Virus record (IMG/VR): IMGVR_UViG_3300010883_000184
Span: 1 to 34,326 of that record
From: a virus
Length of the DNA: 34,326 bases
Strand: one strand, 5' to 3'
Shown in pieces: positions 18,303 through 27,119 of the stretch; the first letter of the stretch is position 1; the number at the start of each line of letters is the position of its first letter. Both the position numbers and the translations under genes were made by a program. The notes below the pieces were generated by a model that saw only the letters and a program-made list of their open reading frames with translations, did no database searches and was not told the origin of the DNA.

Positions 18303-21300
18303 CTAAGGGTCTAATTGGATCAGGCCGGCTAGTTGTAGATCACTGGCGTCATCTAACTCTAACCAAAGTTCTTCTTGTATAAGCCCGGTAACTGTTCGAA
18401 TCCATTTGGGGTAATCATTTGTTCTTGGTATTGCATGACTGATATACGCGTTGTCATAAACTGAGCCTCTGGCAATCTGATCATGCGGCAGTTGTGTACT
18501 TCCGCTAATGAGATATTCCCAAGATTCTTGTGTATTCCTACCCAGGACTAACTTGTCACCCCTATTCCTATGATACTTATGAAAACTAGCGCTTACAACA
18601 GTATAGTCAGCTTTAGACACTGAGCCTGTTTGTTGTACCGGGTAGATTGCCTGGCTCCTCACTACCTTAGCTGTTGGGTTTTTTCCTCCGTTAAGTGAAA
18701 CTACCTGCAAAATAGTTGAATCAATTGGATCGTCAAACTCGCCAGTTTCAATTATACCATCTGCATTTGCGTCAAGAGCAATAAGGCCGGCCTCGCCAGT
18801 GCGGATAGGCGTATTTCCTGCCCAGCCTGCAACATTATATTGCGATAGGCCGGCGGTGTCAGCATTTGCAACAAGAATCACCTTTGTAGCATCACTAGGA
18901 TCAAGACTAGAATAAATGTCTAGGTAATCCGGGTTAGTTGCTTCCTCTGCGTCGGCCGGATCGGGTCCGCCACCTACTAGTATTCCTGCTTTAATATTGT
19001 CGGCTGTCTCTTGAGCCGTGGCGCCAATTTTCACAGCAACAGCCCACCGGTAAGGTTTAGCTCCGATTTTGACAATAGTAGCAAGAGCAACGTTGTCTGG
19101 GTTTGCAGCTGGTACAAGACTTAAATATAGTGTCACTCCTTTCCAGTCAACTAACTGAATCGCCGGTCTGGTCAGTGCACCGGCTGCGGCGGACAGCGCT
19201 TCGAGAGCTGTGTTTCCCGCCACTTTGATACTGCCAGAAGCAACAATCCCATCTTGAGTATGCGCGCCGACGCCAAAGCGGCCGCAATGTGCCGTTAGAG
19301 ATGACTTTAATCTTTGTCTTATGTGATAGTTTCTCCATGGAAGCGCGTTGTAAGCAGAGTACGTGCGGTGTGCTTCATCTCTGAAGCCGGCACATGAGTC
19401 TAAAATATCGCCTGGTGCAGAGAATATATTTACCATTCTTGTTTGTTGCTTGTACTCTCGGTAGGAAGGTCCAGAGACTAGTTCATGTGTGTTCTGCCTA
19501 TCTTTACCAGGTATTGGCTGGACCTCCGCGTCCTCAACTTTGTTCAAAGTGACAAAATTTCCAATATCTTGTGCTACAGTCCTATATCTAGCTAGACGTC
19601 CCTCTGTGCCATACTGTGTTTTTTGGAATAACCACGGAGTTGCTACTACTCCTGACTCATCACTAGCCCAACCTAAGTACATAGAGGAGATTTCTTGCTT
19701 GCCCTCTTTTGGCTGACCAGCAGGCACGTCTTGAAACTCTAAAACAATTTCTTTAAACGTTTTGTCGTTTGCTTCGTTGCCTACCGTGTTAAAAATTTCA
19801 TAATTATTGCGATAGTTTCCAGCGATTGTTCTCTGTAACGCTTTAAAGTCTCCGTGAGATAGATCTTTTTTGGACCCAACTTGAACATTTTTGATGTTGA
19901 CTGGTCTTTTTGCAAATTCTTCTCTCATCCATACAGCATAAGGCCTAGTGGCATCGTCGTGCGTTGGGTGTAGGAGTTTAAAAGAAGTTTCAACGTTGCC
20001 GCCTAAATCTATTTTAACGCCGTCGATGGCGCAAGTAGCCTCGAAGAAGGCTGGTGCCATCCAAACGAATCTTATATAAAATCTAGTTCCGGCGTATGCA
20101 GCCAGGCTAACTTCTGCTCTTTTCCACGCCTCGTCTTTTGAAAGTTGTTGATTTCCCTGGATCGATTCTGCATCGAGCGCTCCTGCTCCACCCTTGTCCC
20201 ACGAGACAGTCAAGGCTGTTACATTAGTAACGAAATTTGGATCTTGAGAATGCAAAAGGTAGAACTTACCATTCGCACCTTTACTAAACATATGGTAATA
20301 AAAGGTAAGAAGCATTGAATCTCCAGACTTTGAATCTAGAAAATCTATTAGCGGTGACCTAAATCCAAAAGCTGCTAGTGGATTGTCTGCGTCTAGCGGT
20401 CCTTTCTTCGCATAAGCAAAATATTTGTTGCCAGTGACGCCCTCTTGCGCGTCGGTTGAGTCTACATTGGGGCCGCCAAGTGGATCAGGAATATTGTCAG
20501 CAAAACGCCAGCCAGTCTTTGAAGCATTGAACTTTTCATGCACAGGGACGTTAACCCAACGGTCATGCTCGCTTGGATCATCGGATCTTCCTTCTTGATT
20601 TGTCGCGCCAGGAGACGGATCCGAACCCGACATCTCTGGCGGCATATTGAATGGGGCAAAAGGGATATTAAACGGTAAATAATTTGTAGTTGAGGAGCCG
20701 GTATAACCAACGTTATCGGTTCCTCCGTAAGATAATTCCCATCCTTCAGGGCGTGTGTTATTTCCGTCCAAAGGAGAGGCTGTTGAGTTTTCTCCTCCGC
20801 TGTAGGTAACCGCGTTCAAAGATATGTGCCGATGCTGGTTTCCTCCAACGTGCTGTCTTGCAAAAGGGCCCTGCATGGGCACTTCGTACGTCGGTCGGTA
20901 GACATCGTGGTGCAAATTGTTAAACTCGACGCGGGAAGTTCTTCCGTGACTAACTCCATGCGTATACGAAGTATAATCGCGGTCGAAGTATTGATCATAC
21001 TCCATTGTATAATCGTTAGCCACCTCATTGCTGTTATTCCCATAACTTTGTACCTTACCTGTCCGGTTTGCATACATAGAAAATGGCATTATCAGTTTGT
21101 TTGTTGAGTCTGTGTATCTGTAATCATCATCTCCGGTACCCGACGCGTTTGATTCTATAATCTCCGTAGCTGTCATCGTAAAAACTTTAGCTGGAAACTC
21201 TTTTTTGTGGGGAAGATAAAAACCTTCAGCAGAAGAACTACCCTCCGCCTTTGTAATGTCAAGAGTATCGACTGGTGGTATAATGTGGTCTTTATCTAGC

Positions 21301-24300
21301 CATATATAATCGTTATCACTACCAAACTTAATAACACCCTTATAAAAATCATGTAATTTTTGTCCATCAGGGTTGGGGCCGGCCTTATATGTTTTTACAA
21401 AGTCTTGAGTAATTCTAACCGGAGTACTTGTCGACCGATCTCGGTAGTAAGACGCGGAGTATTTTATTTTATTAGCCGTCTGCTTTCCATATTGACCATC
21501 TTTTTTGTCGATGGTACCGACTGGATATGACAAAGTAAGATTATCGTTACCAGAGGTTTCGGTTATGATTGTTTTTAAGATAATATTTTTATCTAAATCG
21601 AGTGGTGCGTCTCCAGATGTCAATTCGCCGCGGCGAGTGGCTCGCTCTTTCCACCAAAAGCTATTGCGATTCTGATTTTCAGTTGCATGAGGGGCTTGAA
21701 CTGCTCCATCTTTGCCAATAACTGGCGGGGATCCTAGTTTCCAGTTGTAAACAAGCTCGTTAATCCCTTTTAACGCCTCATCTGGCTTAGGATTAAACAT
21801 TTCAATGGTTGGAAACTTGTTAAAGTGTTTGCTTCGTTCTAAAACATGACTTTCAACCATATTTCTTAAAAACTCTACCTTGTTCGAAGATGCCGGCAGC
21901 AGTTGGAAGATAAAAAGCGATATTGCGTCGTCGATCCACTTGAAATATTCGACATACTTCTCTAAATCGGGTACATTTTCGACGATCTCGAAGAAAGTGC
22001 TTCGTAACTTGGCTAAATGTTTGTACTCTTGTCTGTATCTGTTAACCGGTTCGCCAATTATGTTGTTAAAGTCAACAACGGTTGCAAACATGCGCATCAT
22101 TTCTTCAGAAATTGATTGATACATACTCTTTTCAACAGATATTATGTGTTGTATGTACGTTGTGTCTCTTGTAAACACCACATCGTCTTGCTGGTTGAGA
22201 ATTTTTATCATGTCATCACTGTTCACAACCTCTGGAAGACGTTGTTTTGCGGTAGGAACGAACTCTATATCAACAGCTTGGTCACTTGAAGCCTCAAAAA
22301 GATCTCCGCGGGCGGAATAATGATATGTGTTGACGTTGCTAAGGACTCCATAACGTGCGTTTGTTCTATCGTCGGCGGATCCTGACGAAATGTCTAGTAC
22401 TAAAAACTGCCCATTTGTATCAGAGCTTGTAACATTCTCAAAATTCCAATGAAAAACAAGTGTGTCAATTTCTGGGACGCGTGCGTTAAACAAGCTTGTC
22501 ATCCCTGCAACATTTGCTTCATTGAAAGCTGCATTTTTGTATGGGTGTTGCCGGCCAAAGTTGCTTGCGTCGCGAGCATGAGCTTTAATATCCTCATCGT
22601 TAAGATAATCATACCACATTGCAACAGAAGAAATTTTTGCATCTGACGCTCGAATTAATGTTCCGTTGTAGTTAGTACGATGGGCACCGGCATAAACTCT
22701 CTTTGCTTTTGTAAAGAAGGCTCTTGCATCTGTCTCAGATATCGTAGCGGACAGCGTAAACTCGTTCTGCAGATAATCTGACACGTAATTTACACCATAA
22801 AACTCAACTGTATACGCGGTGTCGGCCGGGAGAAGTGAACCATCAACATCGTTTGCCAAAGAAGAATGAGGCTTAATAAGCTGGTTGCTGATTGCTTTTG
22901 TAGGCCGTAATCTGAAAGCAAAATTCCATTTTTCATTATCGTATACGTCGTATGAGCCAGAAGTTGTAAGTTCAGGTATTACGGAAGAAGCATTGGAAGT
23001 TAACTTAAATTTAACTCTTCTATTATCAGCAGGGTTTTTAATCGCGATTACATTAAAATTGATAGTGTCATTTAACCAGGTTAAGACGGTATTTGACTCC
23101 GCTACTGCATGCAATCCAAACAAAGATACTTCGTTTCCTGGAAACAGTCCAAATAAATCATCTTTCTCTGGAGATCTTTTTGGAAATATAGCCTCTGCTT
23201 CAAGTGTGGTAGATAAACCATGGGCAACGTCGTTCAGCCCAACAATATAAGATTTTGAATTAGAATTTGTTAAATCGTAATACTGATATACTGTTGCTCC
23301 GTAGGAGCCAGCATAGATACCATTTTTGTTATACCGCGACTCGGCGTCGTCGAAGTCTGCATATTTTTTTCTAAAAGCCGTGTGAGATACGTTATCTTTA
23401 AACTCGTACGTATCGTTCTTCGCATAAATATTTATTTTTACTAATTCTTCGTCCACGCCAAAACAGCGCAGTAAGTTTCTAATTGATTTAGTAGTGCCTT
23501 TTGATTTTTGTATATATGTTAAGTTGTTGTATATATTTTGGTAAATCGTGTTCTTTACTTCATACAGCTTCTTCTCAAAAAGCTTTTTTTCATCTCTCTC
23601 TAGAAATTTAGCCATGGCGGACGCGTCGGCAAACAGTTCAGGAGCGTCAATGCCACGCGAGGATAATAAACGATCAGCGAAAGGAAGAGGTTTTTCAAAA
23701 TCTGCATCGTAGGGGTAATTAACATCTTTTAATTTTGGGAGCGCTTTGATCTGCAGCTGCATTTCATCAAAAGTACTAGCCATGATCTGTGTTAGAAATT
23801 TTAAATTACCAGATTTTTTCTCGTCCTCTTCGGCAATCCAACCTGGGATTGACTTAAAAATAGAAGTTGCATTTTCATGATCATGAACTGTACCTTCTAT
23901 TCTTTTTTTCTCAAAAAGGGTTACAACATCCGGATGAGCTGAATATATGATAGGATCTTTAAACTCTTTTTCTGCTACGCCTGCTAGAACCATCGCTGAT
24001 CCGGTATTTCTGGAAGTTCCACTTTGATAATTAACAAATGTGCCGTTTGAAACGCGGCCTGAATAGTCTAACACAGTAGAATCAAATGTATTATCGCCGG
24101 TTACACCCTCGTTAAATTTAAAGTACACACCTAAATCTACAGGGTTGTGCGTTTTGTTGTATTTAATATTGTCAGTGTTTGTGCCTCCGCCAATTTGATC
24201 TCTGAAATGGCGGCCAATTTGTTGAGCATCTCTTTCTGTTTTCCAATATCTAAATTCGTCAATAGATGCAGATACCAAGCCTCCCCAGCCGCGATCGGCT

Positions 24301-25277
24301 GTAGTGAGGTTTAAGTCTTTTGGGCCGGCGAGGGCGCCAATGGTTGCGACCATCTTGCCGGTGATTGCACCAATAGGGTTTGCTTCGTTTTCTGTTGATT
24401 TGTGTATACCATCAACATATAGTTTTGCAACGTTTACTGACCCGCTAATTTTAAAAGACACCGCATAGTGATGCCATTTTCCGTCGGCCAAGCCGCCGGC
24501 TGCGCCAGCAGTTAGTCCTGTAGCCAAAGTAGAGGCGTTTTGTACTGAGCCTGAATCAGCCGTCAGATAAATATTTCCAGGCTGGGCTCCATAAACAGCC
24601 ACTCTTAAGTTGCCATATTTAGCGCCTGTGGACCCGGAAGCAACGTTATTGAAAACATATTCAAATTTATTCGAATCTGTTGCTGCCCAGCCGTCCTTCT
24701 TCATCCAGAATTCAATTGTCAAGCCTTTAGCTGGATCTAACTCTAAGTTGTTTGTTCTGTAGCTGCCTGTCTCATAAATATTAGCTTTCGAAACGCCGAC
24801 TCCAGAAGGGCCTGCTGTTGCAGGTTGTTTATAATTACCACTTACATCAGCGTGTGGGTTGCCAGTAAAGAAAACATATTGAGGGGCGTTACTGCTATAA
24901 ACGCTTGATTCTACAGTTGTAGTATATTCGTTACTTATATATATAAAACCGTTTGATCGAGGATATTCATTCTCGAACATATAAAGATCTAGATAAGTAC
25001 TGTCATTTTCCCACTCAACTTTTTCAGCTAAAGATCCATCGTAAGGGTAGGTCTTGTATACTCTTTCTATAGACTGCTTATAGTATAATTCTGCTAGCCC
25101 ATATGCAGCAAAATTAGAAGCGGTTGCGAAATCAGTGTCAGGTATGAACCGATCGCGACGCGTAGAATATGCATCGACATACCTAAAAGATTCAACATCA
25201 TCGCGGAAGTTAGCCTGCGTTTTGTTCTTGAGAAACTTTAGAGAGTACCCTTTGTCAAAAAAATCTTTAGTGCCCAT
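18303..25277 (-). CDS. Giant baseplate wedge protein, gp7/tail protein I-like core with lectin-like domains (2324 aa)
   Basis: Domains seen in order: a short N-terminal domain; a LamG-like jelly roll at ~175-410 (IEFWMKK, DGKWHHYAVSF, LYVDG, IDEFRYW); a helical core at ~450-625 with YIQKSKGTTKSIRNLLRCFG, matching the KGT...IR...LG signature of phage tail protein I (P2 GpI, the T4 gp7 role); a second LamG-like domain at ~690-960; a helical segment at ~1050-1190; a MAM/cleaved-adhesin-like domain at ~1575-1755 (LAAYAGTRFYIRFVW, then AIDGVKIDLG); a repeat module at ~2014-2165; and a calcium-type loop at 2169-2180. P2 GpI is under 200 residues, so this is about 13 times larger. Its position after gp25- and gp6-like genes supports a wedge role. 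The start is ATG 25275-25277, 18 bases after the previous stop, with only a weak ribosome site (GCGGGTAA). Confidence 0.65.
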   Translation of the reverse strand: MGTKDFFDKGYSLKFLKNKTQANFRDDVESFRYVDAYSTRRDRFIPDTDFATASNFAAYGLAELYYKQSIERVYKTYPYDGSLAEKVEWENDSTYLDLYMFENEYPRSNGFIYISNEYTTTVESSVYSSNAPQYVFFTGNPHADVSGNYKQPATAGPSGVGVSKANIYETGSYRTNNLELDPAKGLTIEFWMKKDGWAATDSNKFEYVFNNVASGSTGAKYGNLRVAVYGAQPGNIYLTADSGSVQNASTLATGLTAGAAGGLADGKWHHYAVSFKISGSVNVAKLYVDGIHKSTENEANPIGAITGKMVATIGALAGPKDLNLTTADRGWGGLVSASIDEFRYWKTERDAQQIGRHFRDQIGGGTNTDNIKYNKTHNPVDLGVYFKFNEGVTGDNTFDSTVLDYSGRVSNGTFVNYQSGTSRNTGSAMVLAGVAEKEFKDPIIYSAHPDVVTLFEKKRIEGTVHDHENATSIFKSIPGWIAEEDEKKSGNLKFLTQIMASTFDEMQLQIKALPKLKDVNYPYDADFEKPLPFADRLLSSRGIDAPELFADASAMAKFLERDEKKLFEKKLYEVKNTIYQNIYNNLTYIQKSKGTTKSIRNLLRCFGVDEELVKINIYAKNDTYEFKDNVSHTAFRKKYADFDDAESRYNKNGIYAGSYGATVYQYYDLTNSNSKSYIVGLNDVAHGLSTTLEAEAIFPKRSPEKDDLFGLFPGNEVSLFGLHAVAESNTVLTWLNDTINFNVIAIKNPADNRRVKFKLTSNASSVIPELTTSGSYDVYDNEKWNFAFRLRPTKAISNQLIKPHSSLANDVDGSLLPADTAYTVEFYGVNYVSDYLQNEFTLSATISETDARAFFTKAKRVYAGAHRTNYNGTLIRASDAKISSVAMWYDYLNDEDIKAHARDASNFGRQHPYKNAAFNEANVAGMTSLFNARVPEIDTLVFHWNFENVTSSDTNGQFLVLDISSGSADDRTNARYGVLSNVNTYHYSARGDLFEASSDQAVDIEFVPTAKQRLPEVVNSDDMIKILNQQDDVVFTRDTTYIQHIISVEKSMYQSISEEMMRMFATVVDFNNIIGEPVNRYRQEYKHLAKLRSTFFEIVENVPDLEKYVEYFKWIDDAISLFIFQLLPASSNKVEFLRNMVESHVLERSKHFNKFPTIEMFNPKPDEALKGINELVYNWKLGSPPVIGKDGAVQAPHATENQNRNSFWWKERATRRGELTSGDAPLDLDKNIILKTIITETSGNDNLTLSYPVGTIDKKDGQYGKQTANKIKYSASYYRDRSTSTPVRITQDFVKTYKAGPNPDGQKLHDFYKGVIKFGSDNDYIWLDKDHIIPPVDTLDITKAEGSSSAEGFYLPHKKEFPAKVFTMTATEIIESNASGTGDDDYRYTDSTNKLIMPFSMYANRTGKVQSYGNNSNEVANDYTMEYDQYFDRDYTSYTHGVSHGRTSRVEFNNLHHDVYRPTYEVPMQGPFARQHVGGNQHRHISLNAVTYSGGENSTASPLDGNNTRPEGWELSYGGTDNVGYTGSSTTNYLPFNIPFAPFNMPPEMSGSDPSPGATNQEGRSDDPSEHDRWVNVPVHEKFNASKTGWRFADNIPDPLGGPNVDSTDAQEGVTGNKYFAYAKKGPLDADNPLAAFGFRSPLIDFLDSKSGDSMLLTFYYHMFSKGANGKFYLLHSQDPNFVTNVTALTVSWDKGGAGALDAESIQGNQQLSKDEAWKRAEVSLAAYAGTRFYIRFVWMAPAFFEATCAIDGVKIDLGGNVETSFKLLHPTHDDATRPYAVWMREEFAKRPVNIKNVQVGSKKDLSHGDFKALQRTIAGNYRNNYEIFNTVGNEANDKTFKEIVLEFQDVPAGQPKEGKQEISSMYLGWASDESGVVATPWLFQKTQYGTEGRLARYRTVAQDIGNFVTLNKVEDAEVQPIPGKDRQNTHELVSGPSYREYKQQTRMVNIFSAPGDILDSCAGFRDEAHRTYSAYNALPWRNYHIRQRLKSSLTAHCGRFGVGAHTQDGIVASGSIKVAGNTALEALSAAAGALTRPAIQLVDWKGVTLYLSLVPAANPDNVALATIVKIGAKPYRWAVAVKIGATAQETADNIKAGILVGGGPDPADAEEATNPDYLDIYSSLDPSDATKVILVANADTAGLSQYNVAGWAGNTPIRTGEAGLIALDANADGIIETGEFDDPIDSTILQVVSLNGGKNPTAKVVRSQAIYPVQQTGSVSKADYTVVSASFHKYHRNRGDKLVLGRNTQESWEYLISGSTQLPHDQIARGSVYDNAYISHAIPRTNDYPKWIRTVTGLIQEELWLELDDASDLQLAGLIQLDP
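18738..18773 (-). other. EF-hand-type calcium-binding loop in the 2324-aa protein
   Basis: Residues 2169-2180 read DANADGIIETGE: D1, N3, D5, G6, I8 and E12 of a canonical EF-hand loop (DxNxDG...E). It directly follows the repeat module and lies about 145 residues from the C-terminus. Confidence 0.6.
18785..19240 (-). repeat. Repeat-module copy near the C-terminus of the 2324-aa protein
   Basis: Residues ~2014-2165 follow the same plan as modules in the 607- and 3272-residue proteins: a GSIKV strand, a KGVTLYL strand, an ATAQETADNIKAGI helix, a KVILVANADTAG strand, then a WAGNTPIR turn. It is more diverged than the copy in the 607-residue protein. Confidence 0.45.
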
Positions 25278-25295
25278 TAAATTACCCGCTTATAC

Positions 25296-27119
25296 CTATG
25301 TTTCTACTCTAAATTTAAATACTTCTTCCTGTTCTCTCCAGCCCCCTGCGACGTAATAAGCTAACTTAACACCGTACATATATCCAGATCGTAGCAAAGA
25401 CATGTCAAAATCAAAATAACTGCCAGAGTTATCATAGGACATAAAAGTTTCAAGGTCTGTGCTTCCGGTACTATGTTTAAAAATAGTTTCGTTGTCTGCC
25501 ATCCTAATAATCGAGTATGACGCGCTTACAATTGTTTCGCCTTCTACAACACTGTTTGCGACTGTATAAAGTGTAGGTTCGAAATTTCGTTTTCTTGCAA
25601 AAACTCTGAATCTTGCTGTTTCTTTGTTGTCGTACATATCTTTTAGATTTGTTATCTTGTTAGCATACTGATGATACTGATTTGAATCACTAAAGCTTCT
25701 TGCTATCACACTAATAGTGCCGGTATGAATTGCGGTGGCGCCCGGCAAAAACCAAACATCATGAAGAACACTTTCAGATGTCGCCAGAGTAAGCGCGGCC
25801 TTGTATATCCCAGTTGAAACCTTAGTACAGTTTGCATCGGTCAAGGTTGATCCAGAAGGAACGGAAGCTGAGCTAGCATACAAATTTACGCTTGGCAAGC
25901 CAGAACCGTCTGTTGCAAAATCAGTTAAAGTTCCGTTCACGTAATTGTATAAATACAAGTTATTAGCGTTGTTAGCAATTGCAGAACTACTAGCAAAAAA
26001 TTTGTTTCTATCATCGGTGATTCTACTGTCCCAGCGAACTTCGATAACAGGTTTCTTAAAGAAATACTCAGAACTTCTTGCATAAAATCGTTTTGTATAA
26101 AATGACTTTTGTTGGCCGGCCGTGTTTTGTAGTTCAGATCCAGAATCTCCGGTCGAAGAAGAAAAATAAGCCTCTTGGCTGCTTGTTAGCATAATACCAA
26201 AGCCATAATCGTCTAGTCCGGTACCGTTAGCGAAATCTGATTTTGTCATACCGGCTGCGCCGCCGTCGGTGAGAGCAATTGTCGTATTACCCTGTGTGCC
26301 GGCAGTGGCCTGGTATATTGTAACCACAGCCGCGGGCGCGGAAGCAGAAAACTTTGCACTTGCATTAATTTGCGCAGCCAAATTAGTGGCCGTCGTATTG
26401 TTGTTTGTTTCGGCTATCCAGGTACCTCCGCCTGCGACGTCGCCAGCTGTAAAGTCGTGAGAGGTCCCATCAGTGGCGACCAAAGTAACTTTATCGCCAT
26501 TGTTAATTTCAGCGAGAGCGCTAATCGTCACTGATCCAGTTGCAACCACGTTAGTTGCTATCCATTCTTCAACAAGGGCAGTAACGTCGACTTCTAGATC
26601 TTCCGAGCCGGTAACAAAGCTAGCTGTGAAAGAAGAAGTAGAATACGCACTACCAGAAAGATAATCGCCGCCCTCCCTTGTCCAGGCGACTCCCTTAGTC
26701 CTGTTGACCCAGTTCGAGCCGGGTATGACATCTTTTGTGTCATCACTGTGGTTAATAAGGTCAATTCCTGTCCCCTCTTCCCAACCTCTAGCAACTGGCA
26801 GAATACTCAAGGTAAAATTCTCTGGTATTTGCTCTGAGTGACGTGCGTTGAAAAGACGTAAATAAAATTTTGCGCTTCCGGAGGCGGGAATCAGGCTTGC
26901 ATCGCGGTCAGTTTTGATGCTTGTGGTACCCGTTACGGGAAACTTAATAAGGATTCTTGATAATTCTGACGAGGCAGATGCGTACTGGCCGTATACAGAA
27001 AATGTTTCTAAAACATCGTTGGCGCCGGCGTTGGAGCCGGTACCCCTGCCTGATAGTACAGTGTCAAAAGCGTTGTTTACCGTATTGTCGGCTTCTGCTT
27101 TGTATCTTTTAATGGCCAT
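25296..27119 (-). CDS. Baseplate-associated DNRLRE/CBM-like protein interrupted by a repeat module (607 aa)
   Basis: Residues 1-190 look like the first part of a DNRLRE/carbohydrate-binding jelly roll: ADNTVNNAFD, an SRILIKFPV strand, LRLFNARHSE, a GWEEGTGID motif and a DVTALVEEWIA helix. Residues ~193-293 are a repeat module (NGDKVTLVATDG, ATNLAAQIN, GTQGNTTIAL). The jelly-roll pattern then seems to resume at ~298-365 with DYGFGIML, FYARSSEYF and KPVIEVRWDS. The C-terminal ~240 residues are beta-rich and unassigned. DNRLRE domains usually occur on secreted or surface polysaccharide-binding proteins. The gene lies between gp6-like and gp7/GpI-like wedge genes, so it is probably an outer wedge decoration. 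Its ATG overlaps the gp6 stop as TAATG; AAGGA at 27131-27135 is the likely ribosome site. Confidence 0.65.
   Translation of the reverse strand: MAIKRYKAEADNTVNNAFDTVLSGRGTGSNAGANDVLETFSVYGQYASASSELSRILIKFPVTGTTSIKTDRDASLIPASGSAKFYLRLFNARHSEQIPENFTLSILPVARGWEEGTGIDLINHSDDTKDVIPGSNWVNRTKGVAWTREGGDYLSGSAYSTSSFTASFVTGSEDLEVDVTALVEEWIATNVVATGSVTISALAEINNGDKVTLVATDGTSHDFTAGDVAGGGTWIAETNNNTTATNLAAQINASAKFSASAPAAVVTIYQATAGTQGNTTIALTDGGAAGMTKSDFANGTGLDDYGFGIMLTSSQEAYFSSSTGDSGSELQNTAGQQKSFYTKRFYARSSEYFFKKPVIEVRWDSRITDDRNKFFASSSAIANNANNLYLYNYVNGTLTDFATDGSGLPSVNLYASSASVPSGSTLTDANCTKVSTGIYKAALTLATSESVLHDVWFLPGATAIHTGTISVIARSFSDSNQYHQYANKITNLKDMYDNKETARFRVFARKRNFEPTLYTVANSVVEGETIVSASYSIIRMADNETIFKHSTGSTDLETFMSYDNSGSYFDFDMSLLRSGYMYGVKLAYYVAGGWREQEEVFKFRVET
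26245..26545 (-). repeat. Repeat-module copy inserted in the 607-aa protein
   Basis: Residues ~193-293 form the cleanest single copy of the module seen in the window: GSVTISALAEINNGD, VTLVATDG, TATNLAAQINAS, VVTIYQATAGTQGNTTIAL. It separates two halves of what otherwise reads as one DNRLRE-type domain. Confidence 0.6.
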
